Positions 36,401-49,400 of a stretch of 64,000 nucleotides of DNA are shown one piece after another. The notes under the pieces are model-generated. The model did no database searches and had not been told where the DNA came from. It saw nothing but the letters and a program-made list of their open reading frames with translations. The translations under genes were made by a program, and so were the position numbers. Position 1 is the stretch's first letter, and the number at the start of each line of letters is the position of its first letter. Source of the stretch: Salminus brasiliensis (lineage: Eukaryota > Chordata > Actinopteri > Characiformes > Bryconidae); the NCBI RefSeq assembly GCF_030463535.1, contig NC_132891.1, positions 6,945,122-7,009,121 of the forward strand, read 5' to 3'.

Positions 36401-39400
36401 TGGTAAAGCTGCAGTGGAAGTTGTGGATAGTGTGTTTTTTTTTTGTTATGGGACCTGTCTAGGCCCTTACAGAAGAAGAAAAATATATGTACATATATTT
36501 CCTTATATTTAAAGGTTGTGTAATGTCAATAAATGTAATATTTAATCAATAAAATTACAAACAAAAAAAAAGATGTGCATTTTTCCTCAAATTCTAAATA
36601 CACTTAATGTACTGATGTACATATCAGTATATCTAATGTCAGCACCATAGACTCATACAAAGAAAAATACACAAAATATGGACAAAATGTCAATATAAGC
36701 AATGACCAAACACCAAAATATTTACATATTATACAATATAAAGTGTCAATAGATTTAGATCCAGTTTTTAATACAGAAATTAAACTTTGTCTTAAACTTT
36801 AAACTCAAAATTAAGTTTATGTACATATTTTTTCCACATTTAAAATGTCAATATATGCAATGTGCTAACACCAAACTCCCAAGTAAAGAAAATATGTGCA
36901 TAATTTCTTATATCCAAAATATGACATGCTTTAAGCATCCAAGAGCAATATTTCATAATTGTAAGTAAAAAAATAAATAGAAAAAATATTTTACAAATAA
37001 ATAATCCATAAACAATACAGTACAGTGTTGTGTACTGTACATATGTGTGTGTGTGTGTGTGTGTTTGTTATTTCCAAAGGGAAACTCTTCCTACTCTTAG
37101 TACAGTTTCCATCCAACACCTAGTTCATCTTTTACGAACATATCGTTTATGTTGAAATAATTGCTAGGACATTTGCACAGTGCTCTATGTCAGTATGCGC
37201 AAAATAACATACAGTCGATGTCATGCAAAAACCTTGTATCTCCAAAATGACAAAAGAAAGACTCTACAACTAAAATTATATATAAAAATAATATTCCATT
37301 TAATTTTGGGGTGTTATTACAAACTGCCATTACCAGAGAATAGTCCCACCAGTTCAGTGCAGACATCCCTGTAATTACTGAGTAATACACCTTGGTGTGT
37401 AAGAAGGCTTAGAGTGTTAAAACTGGCAGATTCAAATTATGTAAAAAAGTCAAATTTAGCAAAAACAGAGATACATGACATAAGGGTGAGTAAGAAATAA
37501 AATAAATAAAATTATATATTTTCTTATATATATATACACACACAATTTGTATTCAAAATTTTAAACGATGGTAACACTTTATGTGGACCTGGCTACATAA
37601 CACCGACACAACTATGTCCTAAACATGTAAGGACTAACTTTCCAGTAACATCAGTATCATGATAACAGTCTTTACAGTCATGACAGATATTTTAATGTTC
37701 AGCACTTTAAACCAGCACATAAGACAAAAGCTGTCCTGGCAGTTACTGGTAACGGTAACAAGACATCGTTAATAGCATGGTTATGTCAACATTTTGGTTG
37801 AACCGAAGTGTTCGAGGAAGAGCTATGTTCACATTTCCTCAAATTCAAAATGACCAAAATACACCAACATACAGCGCGCAATATTCTAACACCTACAGGC
37901 CCTGGGTCGGTGCAGCGCGTCAGTCGGCTTTATATAGTCGTCACTTTGACGCAATGAATCATCAAACAGCTACAGGCTGAGTTTTCAGTTTCAGTATGAA
38001 CAGAAACGTTTCACAGCAGACCCATGAATGTTTCCAGTACCATCAGAAGTAAAAGTGCTGCCTGTGAGAAATATGCTCAGAGCTCCAAATCAGGGCATGA
38101 GGGCAGGAACAGCGCATCCACACCTTCACGGCAACTCTGTTTCCCGGAATGACTCCCTCCAGCCTATGAGGTATTCACTTTTGAGCTGTGTCAGCTTTTG
38201 TGGGTAGACTGCAACAGGAAGCACGGTGATGACAAAACGGTCATGTGACCTCTGAGGTTGGCATAGTAGCACATTCTGTCTGCTTGACATACATTCAGGA
38301 TAGAAATGCAAGTTGTTGTTTTTTTATTGTGTACATATTTCTGTTAGTTTTCTGTTCTTGTGTACGCTTAAGATCGCTGTTCAAAAATTGGGAATCAATT
38401 TTGTATTGTGAAGGTAAGTAAGTGTATAAAATTAAAGATAAAATGATTAAGAAAGATGTATAATATTAAGAATGAAGTTTCTATATAACTATAATTCATA
38501 TAATATATAGAATGCCTCATATTTACCAGATAACTTCACTAAATGTGAACGAAAATAAGTAACGTATATCATTTATGGCATACAATACCTCAACATTTAA
38601 ATATCCAATGTAGGTTTGTAGTTTATACATAAATAATCTTTATTAATCTTTAATCCAAGTACCCTTGGTTGTTTTAGTAAGCACACTGTACCTCGTCTAT
38701 CTGTGTTACAAGGCTGTTTGCTTACAGCAGTCATGTGTTGAAAGGTCAAACACGCTACTGTAGAAGTATGCCATGCATTCAGAAAATGTGGGTACATGTA
38801 GGCTGGTGAGACTTTCTGGTTTTTCTGTGTGGAATCAGATAAAGTAATGAGTTATTACAACATGTATGTGTGTGTGTGTGTGTGGGGGGGGGGGGGTTGT
38901 GTAATTCTGTGTGTTCATGGCATCTTTAGTTCATCTACAGCCTATAGTTTAGCTGTTTATGTTTGTGTGTGTCTGTGTGTGTGTGTGTGTTCAAGATTGA
39001 AGTGTTCTTGTGTATAGGTGTGTGTAGTGTGCACTCAGGCTTTAGGCGCCCATCTGTGTGGGTGTGTGTTTGTGTTTGCAAGCTAACCTGTCAATTGCAC
39101 AAGAACAGTAAAGTGTATGTGTGTGAAACATGATTTAGTCCTGTGAGAACACAAGGCCAGTGATGAATCAGGTTATGGACATTCTGGGGAAGTTTGGCAC
39201 GTAAGTAGTTTAATTACATTATAAAGCTTTCAGGTCATGACTAAGTTTCAGAGTTTGGGGATGGGTGAGTTGTATTTTATGTAATACCATTGCAGATAAG
39301 GGTCTGGGAGATCACATGACTGATCATATGAATGGTATGACAAGCCTCCATCCGCATTCACAGTCTCCAGAGTTCTAAGCATTTTCACCTGTGTTGTTTA

Positions 39401-39790
39401 AATCATGACTGATTAGACTAGTATATAAGCCCCGGCTTTAGAACTTTAGGTCTTTGCAAAGTATTGTATCTCTACTGAGAGTTTATCCTGATCTATATGC
39501 ACATGTATAAGCTTTGACCTGCATTTTGGATTTTGGATTTGGACCTGCTGTCTGTGTTTTTCACCACGTTTTTGCCTCACCCCTTTTGGTTTATTTGGCT
39601 GTGATGTTTATACTTCTCTGAGCTCTGGGACTGATCCTTGCCTGTGTTGTGACTACGAACTTGGATAACAACTCTGTTAGTAAAGCCTCTTTTACCCTTC
39701 ATCTCTGCAAGCGTCTGAATCTGTTTAGCATGTTACAGTGTTTGTGATTGTCTGTTTGGTTTTATTAATTTACAGGCTAATCTTCCTAAG

Positions 39791-39852
<62 letters not shown>

Positions 39853-40356
39853 AAAATAAAAAATGCCCAGCAAAAAAATGAATGGAATTTGCATCCATAA
39901 ACAGTCTACTGTGATGCCGCCAAGTCCATCTAAATAAACCTGCAATTCCATAAATCTGAGAGCCTTGGAAGAGTAAGTCAGCAGAAAGTAAGACAGTGAG
40001 TACTGCTGCTCAGTCAACAAAATATCAGTTGTTGCTCACAGCAAAGTAAATAATCCACATAGCTCACTAACATTAGTTGCTCACAGGATGTGACCACCTG
40101 ACTAATAGGCAGCTGATCCTCTGTGTACCACCAAAACAGCCCATACTTGAGTCATATTAGGAATGTGACACTTTTTATTGCTGCTGAATGCAATCAAATC
40201 CTCACAGCAGTGCTCCTCTAAAATCTAGTAGAAAGCCTTCTTCTCTGGACAGTAGAGACAGTTACTCCAACAGAAGCAGGACAAGGTTTTTAATGCCCTT
40301 GATTTCATAAGAAACAATAAATGAGCCTGTGTCCAAATACTTTTGTCCATATACCA

Positions 40357-40419
<63 letters not shown>

Positions 40420-43400
40420 AATGTGTGTGGTGTGTGTGTGTTTGCTGGTGCCCTGCTGTCCGCTGCGTGCTACTTACGTGGGTATAACCCCTTGTCCTAA
40501 ATTCCTGGCCTGTGACTCAGTGATGATCTGGGCCTTCAGGACGACTGGCTTCCCTGGAGCCATTTTCTCACCCAGCAGGTAGCGCACAGTACTGGAAAAC
40601 TTGGACTGGGTCTTAATCACCTGCGGGGGCTGCTTCTCCACCACCAGTGAGCTGCGGAAAGTTGGTAGGAACATAAAGACAATTGGCGACATTCTTTAGC
40701 TTGAAACAGTGACTGCTGTACACATTTCAGTTTCGGGCGGAGTACATTCAGCGATTGTAAATTTCAACACACTGCTGTCAAAGTGTTTTCTGATCCCCAT
40801 GTCCTGAGCTTCATCAACACGGTTTCCTTATTCAGGTTACTTACGTTTGGCAGTAACTGTGTTAATAAGAAAAAATGACACCAATTGTTGGGAGGAGCGT
40901 CATGCCTGAAGCTTCTCCTTTCTCCAGTCCTACTTCCTATAATTATTCTACCCCACCTTCTGTTCTCCTGTTCCTTGTGACAAAGTTCTCTTGCACTCTG
41001 TCACCTTCCAGTTTCTCAGTCCTATATCTTTCCATCAAACAGGTGGATATTCTGCCTTATGGCATAAAGTAGAGGCTTCCCAGACGCTCAACCATAACAT
41101 ACGGTCTCCTCTCCCACTAGATGCACATATTTGAATCATATTTGAAGTCATGTCAATGCATTGCCTGCTTCCACCAATCAGCAGCAGGGGGCTCCAATTA
41201 ATACCCACAAAGCAGGAGAAGGCTATGATGGTGTCAGGTTACAGAATCAGCAGAGGTCAAGCTGATATTTGAAAGACCATCTTGAAGAAATGTGCAGAGA
41301 GAACTGCTCATTGGACAATAATAAAGACTTTCTATGGCACATGTACTGTATCCGAAGGCATGTCGCAACCTGTCGCAATATGTAGCAATGTAACTGCAGT
41401 ATGGTATTTCTCAACAGAGCGGAACTGCAGCATGGTCTTTTGACCTAGATCCTGTACTGAAAGGTAAAGAAGTATCTCAGTAGTGCCTAAACAATTTGTT
41501 CTTTTGAGAAAGGTTGTGTCTGCAGTGGGCAGATGGACAAAAAGACCAAACACAACACAAAGAAGGCTTTTCTGTTCCTAAAATACTTCAAAAAGGACAA
41601 TTCTAAAACAAAAACATTAAAATAATGAAGAGAGTGATGAAACATATACATTCTAGGCTGTCAAAAAGGCGTGGCGGTATTGCTTTACCTCTTGATGAGC
41701 GTCTGCAGAAGATGATCAAGGTTGTCTTCCAGCTGGTGGAACTGCTCAGCAGTTCCGTGGTCCCTCTTCAACAGCATCACCTCCTGTCTCAAGTTACTGT
41801 TCACCCCCAGTAACTGCTCACACCTGGCAGACAGACAGGGAACACGAGAGAATAGGGGTGATTAATACACACTGTTAACGTTATCTTAGAAAATGAACAT
41901 TATTCTAAAGAATGCTTGACAAGGCTGAAACACTGCATTATTATTATTGTTATTTAATTATTTGTCATGAACAATACAGCAAGATATAGTTATATACCAG
42001 AACCAGATGCACTGTGTACAATTTAACAACAACACCTAAAAAAAACACCAAACAACCCCCCCAAATATAATGACCTGTCAATGCAAAATTAATTAATGTA
42101 TTAATTAATTATGACACGGAGTCAGACTGGAAAGTGGGCTTAGTAAATTTAATTTTAACATTTTGTCCCCATTTCCACACTGTGTACACATGTATCAGCA
42201 TCATCACTGGCATGGACAGATACACCATATGTCCAAATGTTTGTGGACACCCCTTCTAATAAATGCATTCAGATACTTTAATCTGCACCCATTGCTGACA
42301 CCGCCTTGGTACATGTGCTTCTTTACCCTTAGAACCTGGTTCTGTATATCTCAGCTTGTCTATGACCTACCAAAAGCCAACCAACAAAGGACACACGGTG
42401 GATCAGCTATGGGGCACCTAGGGTTCATTGATACGATCCGTGGAGGCCCCGCTGCACAATTTTCAGGACTGTGGAAAGGATCTGTTGCAAACCTATTGGT
42501 GCCAGATTACACAGGACACCTTCAGAGGTCTTGTAGAGTCCATGCTTTAAATGGTCAGATCTGTCATGGTGGCACATGGGGGACCTTGTACAGAAGTACT
42601 TCCAATAGAATAAGACTCTTTGGCGCAGATAAACATGAACCTATTGGCACCATGCTGCCTAATGTCAGGGGTATAAACCCCCCAGCATTGAGCTGTGGAG
42701 CAGTGGGAATGAACTGTGTTCTCTGGAATGATGGTTGGTGCTCCATCCAGTACTTCTGGGATGAGCTGGGGAGTTGGGGATGACCTCACTAACGCTCTTG
42801 TTAAGAAATCAATTCCTCACAGCAAGGCTCCAAAATCTAGCAGAAAGCCTTATTCCCTGGATAGTAGAGACAGTTACTCCCTGTTTTAAATCCCGTGATT
42901 TAGGAGTAAACAATACACGAGCAGGTGTCCCAATTCTGTACGCTGTACAAGCATGAAAAATACTACCCCTGAGTTTCCATATTAGCACATGTCTAATCAT
43001 TCCATGACTCATTCATCAACCATCTGCAAAGCACATAACTCAGCAGATACACATATTTGCACAGTTGCATAATATGCAAAAAACTATTTACAACTGAGCG
43101 TTTATTTACTTAAACAATCTGTATTCTATTGGAGAGAAATCTGAAATTTAAATGCAGAAATAAATACACAGACATTTTTAAACCATGTAATTATAGACTG
43201 GAAAAAAGTGATGAACTTGTAGTCATATAGGGATAAGAGCCAATTATAAAGTATTGATAATAGCAAAAATATTATATTACAATAGTTAAAGACAATTTCA
43301 TGATACACAGTATTAATCACAATATGTTGACATGTAGCCTTTATGCAGCATTAGCAGCAAAACGGCTATTCAAAGATTCTTCTATACTTAATACAGTGAT

Positions 43401-46400
43401 TAGTATTCAAAATATGCTGCACATCATCCAATTAAACAGCACTAATTACACACACAAATGTGCAGTGTTCTTTAAGCACTGAGGATTTCCATGATATACT
43501 TTTAAGTTTATTGTGTATCAAGATAACAGTTTATCACAATACGAAAAAAAATTGTCATATCGCCCACCCCTAACTCAAATATTACACTTACACACAATTA
43601 TTGCCCAGAGTCAGCTGACTCAAAGAGAAAACTGTCTGAAGGTTTGAAAAATGTTGAGACATCTGGTTGATGTCAAACCCCAACATTCTAAAGACGTTAA
43701 TTTAAAGGTTGCTAATCAAAGTCACACATCCATCAAAAACCAACACTGAGTTGACATTAAGGTCCAACATAGACAGATGTTGAAGTTCTGTTACTTAACA
43801 CCCAGGCTCACGACCAACAACATATCTAACAACCTCAGAATTTCTCGTTTTATGTGGACAATGACATTATAAGGTTAAGCAGACGTTGGATTTTTCATCC
43901 CAACTAAATGTATTTAATGTCAATATGACATTGGCATGTGACGTTCGGAAGACGTTGGATTTTGGCTACTTAACCCTCTGGAAGGGCATTTTCTCAATGT
44001 TTGCATAGCTTCTTCAATTTAAAGACACTTGAATAGAAGATAATTCCCACATGCTTTATATAAAAAATGTTCAAAACAAGCTCAGCCCTCTCTATAGCAT
44101 TACCTAGAGCCCTGTGTGAAGAGATTCTCAGTAAAATTGAAGCCTGATTTGAGAAATTCTTCATATTTCTTATGAAATAATGTCTTTAAACATGTGGACA
44201 AATTGCTCTGGTGCTTGAAATGGGTTCACCAGAGTCTCAGCTTCACAAAAGCAGTGGAATATCGGAATAACATTGTATAAATGGCGAGAGGCAGAAGACC
44301 CGTTTCTGAGTGTTCACTGGTCAGTTTCACAAAACACAAATAGACATACTATCCAGCAATTACAGATGAGCAGCAGGTGATGGATGCACAAATCCACCTG
44401 TTAGACAACTCGTCCCCATGGCCTCATAACTGCAGGTGTGAGTCATGTACAATTGGCAATGGAATGGGTGAACTATCCAGAGTCTGGAAAAGTCTAAACT
44501 GTATTTCTGCTCTGTAATAATCACAAATCTATTAATAGAAACATCACAGTCACATTCACAGACTCCAGAGGGACACAATATCAATGTCAGCTCAAGTCAC
44601 TACTCTACGTTAAACCGACCCACAGCTGGGGTTCTTCATGTGGAAATGCATAATAACAATTTATCACAATACAATAAAATATAATATCGCCCACCCCTAA
44701 CTCAAATATTACACTTACACACAATTACTGCCCAAAGTGAGTGTGACTTTATAATAAACGCTATAATGGCACTATAGAATTACAGCAACTGCTCTTTCTG
44801 TGTCAAGGGGCAGTTGGGGGCCTTCGTGCAACATGACCAAACACTCAAGTAAACAAAAAGCAATGCTCACGGTCCATTTAAATAATCAGATTTTTCCCTC
44901 TCCCTCCCTATCCCTAATTAACCTGTTTACTGTTTACTCTTATAGGACGTGCAGAAACAACATTCTTTAGCAATTTTGGTCTGCCCTCAAACATTTGTGT
45001 GTACTGTGCAGTCTGGCAAGTAATGCTGCCATATTTCATAATTATAATTATTTCCTGGAAAGTTTTGTGCTGCACTTGCAACAGGCGGAGCCTTTCTGGT
45101 GACGTCAGCATGCAGCCTCAGTAGGCTGTTCCACTTGTGTGACCAATAGGCTACTAAGGAGGAGTCTTCATAGGACAGTTCTACTACAGACCCGCCCTAC
45201 CTCAGCTGCAGGCTAGGCTTTGAAATGCTGCTGAAGACTGATAGGGGAGCATACGCCCGCAAGCCTTCAGAGAGGAGCAGAGAAGTGAGTGATTTAATCA
45301 TGTATTCCTTCTGATCATGGTGTAGATTTATTTAGTGCCATTACCACATGCCAATACCATTACAGATATATGAAAAGACATATCTCTTCATTTCTGTCAC
45401 CTTTTAGTTTTCTCTGTCCTTTTAACACTGTAGCTGCACCTGTACCCTGTGTGAATAAATCTGGATGAATGGAGCAATAGAAATGCTCCAAATTCACTGT
45501 TGACTTCCATCGACGTTGGTATGTTTTTTTTCTCTTCCTGTAAAGTTGCTATTTTTTAGATACATGTTCCTCTCTGGACATGACGATATAGATATTATTA
45601 AAGAAATAAAACATTATTTATTTTTTATATAGTTTATATATCTGAAGTGTATCATATAGTCGCTGTTGAACAGTGTCAGGAAATCCATGATCTTTCACTT
45701 ATTTATTAACACAAAATTATTATTATTTTCCTCTCCCTTTTCCTGATTTATCCTGTTTACTTTAGCAATTTATCAACTTTATTAACACTAAATTATTGTT
45801 TTTTATTCATTTTACTTTTTGAAAACTTAAGATGGTCAAAAAGAGTCCTCAATTAAAGTCACCCTACTGTGCATTTAAGACTGATTTATGTAAATAATAT
45901 ACGCCTTATTCAAAAAATAGTCCCAGGTGAAACACTCCCAATAATGTCACCCTCAGTGGGTGGGGCCAAACTGATATAAGTTGAATATGCGGATGTTTGT
46001 ACATCTGTCATAAAAGGTTTTGTTGTCACAAAAACAATGAATTCAGTAGTTTTTGCGTAGTGTCTGGGAAGTGAACAGTACTTTTTACGTTGAAGAAAAT
46101 GGTAAAGTAAAGTGTAAACTTTATTATTGTTTACATGCTAAACTCTTCTTTAAAAAAGGAAATGTAAAAAACCTGGTTTTCCGTGAGATGGGCCCTTTAA
46201 CTGCTCTTATCTCAGCACGTCTGCAGCGTTCTGTCATCATTTGTGTGACTAAGACGTTTTCATTGTAACTGACTTCTTCCTGAAGAGAGTTGACACACTA
46301 AAGGTAAAGGAAGTGTAGGATGGTAGCAGTGTGCAAGAAGTGTGCGAGAAGCTCACCATGTCTGCAGAGGCACCAGGTTGTCATCGAAGGGGAGGCCGAT

Positions 46401-49400
46401 GGTGGAGCGGAGCTGCTCCCACCGCCAAGACTTGATACGCTGGATGAGTCCAGTCTGGCACTGTTCCAGGTTACGCACTGCCTCCTGCAGCAGCTGCACA
46501 CGCATCTGCATAGACACACACACAAAAAGGTCACACACTGTGGCAACAACTTCCCAGGGCCCCTAGGTAAAGGGGGTCTTCAAATGGCCTAGATTATAAA
46601 GCTTGATTTTGTGTACAGCTGTAAATTTAGTTACAGCTGCAGCTACATGTAGGAAATCGATTAAGATTGAAGTTTTCATCCACTGAAAATAATGTGGTCC
46701 TCTTGTGGATCTCCTCTCGCTCCCTCCTCTGTAAGTTCCCATGCCTGACAGGGTCATGTTCATGTGCTCTCACTATTCTATTGGCAGTACTGCTCTACAA
46801 AGACTAGACATTGGCATGTGTGTGCATTGGCACATGTGTGTCAGCATTGAGCGTTGAATGCAATCATTAGAATGAAATATATAATACAGTGCTGCTGTCC
46901 AATGAAAACCATGTATCTCCATTTTTCATGCATCTCGTTTTAGTTTTCTCCCTGTAGCTGCTCTGTACAGTGTGTAAATAATTCTGAATGAATGGACCAA
47001 TACAAATGCTCTAAATTGCTTTTAATAAACTCCTGTTTTACACTGACCTTCTTTCAAAGTTGAGACCATTTTTCAGTCTTCTCCTGTAAAGTCACCATTT
47101 TGGAGATACATGTTTTTCATTGGACAGCGACAATATGCTTTTATTAGCCATCAATAAGCTGGCAGAATTCTGGTTGGATGTCTGATCACTCTTTTTTGAC
47201 AGAATTCATTCAATTAAATTTGTTGTTTTAATATTTGAAATATGTGACATATTTGAGGTCAGGCCATTCCAAAAGAATTAGTTGGATTTCTTGGTTACAG
47301 ACACACCACTGATAAAAAAAAAACCTGCTTTTCTTGATCTCAAGCATACCACAAAAACCACCAAGGCTTGGTTCCAAAAGAAGTCCTGGAGTGGCTGTCA
47401 CAGTCGCCTGACTTGAACCCCATAGGAAGTCTATGGAGGGATTTGAAGAAGACGGCCGCAGCAGTAAACCCAGGAATTTTAGTGAACTGGAGGCTACTGC
47501 TCATGAGGAATGGGATAAGACAGCTCAGGAACGCTGCCAGAAGCTGGTGTCTGGCTGTGCATCATGTTTGCAGCAGGTCATAACAGCAGAAAGGGGCTGT
47601 ACTAAGTACTAAAGATGCCGAAGATCACGAAGGGGTTAAGTAATTCTGAGACTGCACTGTCATTAAAAGGGGTATTTGGTGTTGAATTTGGAGAAAAGCA
47701 CTTGTTCTATTAGTTGTGTTGAGCTTTTTCAATTGGTCTTGTCTTTGACTGGTTACTTTTTGCTAATAAACCTAATTTCAAAGTAGGTGAGTTACAGCCC
47801 AGGGCCATGAGGTGCTTTTCTTCAAAAAAGGTTACAACGTTTTTATCCAACAGCGCTGATCCAAGTGACACAGTTATTACTGAATAATTTCAACCAATTA
47901 GGGACCATAGAGACAGCAGACACAAGTCTCAACAAACCAAACCACATTATTCACATACCAGAACTAGCACTGCTTTATATAACCAGTCTGTGCTATGTTC
48001 CAATGCATACCTCTTATTGCTAGCAACCCACTACCTCACTTGGCCGTCTAGCTCATCCATATTTTCAGACACACGTGAAATACTAAATATTCTTATCTTC
48101 TTATTATACAATATCTTATTATACAATATATTTATTCATTTCTTATTGTCATTTATTGATTAGTGTTAACTACAAGAGCCTGGCAAGCCAAGGTTTCAGG
48201 CCCTTACCTTCGCACAGACTTGATAGTTGTTCTCCAGCTGTGCTATACGATTCTGCTTGGTCACAGGATCCGGATGTTTGGTATCCATCTCGTTCTGTGC
48301 TGTGGAGGAATCAAAGGAAAAACATGTTATGTAATGCGACACCCGGCGTTAAGTGTGTGAGAGAGATGGAGGGCGAGAGACAGAAACATCACCCAGCTCC
48401 TGAGTTGAGACAGTATTTTCTTTCATTTTGCCAGATTTCTCTAAGCTGAGCTGTAGCCAGATTGCAGAACAATGGTTAGATCTCTTCAATCATCTCAGAT
48501 GTTATATGTCGCCGTTGGCTTGCTCACTGGGGGTCTTGGATCCTTATGTCTTCTTACGTTATTACTTTTTTGTCTCTGTCTTTTACTAATTACTAATTAA
48601 TGTAAAGCTGCTTTGTGATGACAACAGCTGTAAAAAGCGCTATACAAACCATGAACAAACCAGGGCAACAGAAGTGGTTATTGACTGGTTTAGTGCTTAT
48701 GAGACCAGCAGCACTACATGGCGAGAGAAGAATGCGAATCGGCTGCCAAACCACATCAACACTGCAGACAGCAGCATTAATCATGAACCGGACAGGAACG
48801 CAACACGGCTCTATGTTTACAAATTTCATGTAAATCAGACACACTGTTGTTTACACTGGCCTAACGAAAATCTACCTCTAAACACCTTTACACAAACTAA
48901 GTGAAGTAAAATCTTGGGAATTAAAGTGAAGTAAAATCATTTGACCCTCCTGTTGGAAGTGCCAATGAGACCCAAGCTCCAAGTTTGTGAGTTAACACCC
49001 AAGTAGGGCTGTTAAATTCAACTAGACGACCCAAGGGAATTAAAAAACCATGCACCATAGAACACGGTTCCAATGGGGGGCTTTATACCCCTCTAGCCCA
49101 CGCCTGGCATTAGGCATGGTGCCAACAGGTTCATGTTTACCTGCTCCAGAGAGTCCTATTTTATTTGTAATATGTCTAGGTGTGCATTTGCACATCTTTT
49201 ATAGCAATAAGTGCAACTCAAAGAATGCATTCATTAGAAAGGGTGTCCACAAACATTTGGCCAGATACCACAAATGCCTTCAGAGGTCTTGTGGAGTCCA
49301 TACCACTCAATTGGCCAGATTTGTTTTGGAGGCACAAAAGGGGTACCTACTCCATATTAGGCACTAGGTGGTACTAATGTTATGGCTGATGTGCGTATTT

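Noticed and set aside
42163-42783. 206-codon plus-strand open frame
   Set aside because: It lies almost wholly in a MITE copy and has no recognisable domain; other copies of the element do not keep the frame.
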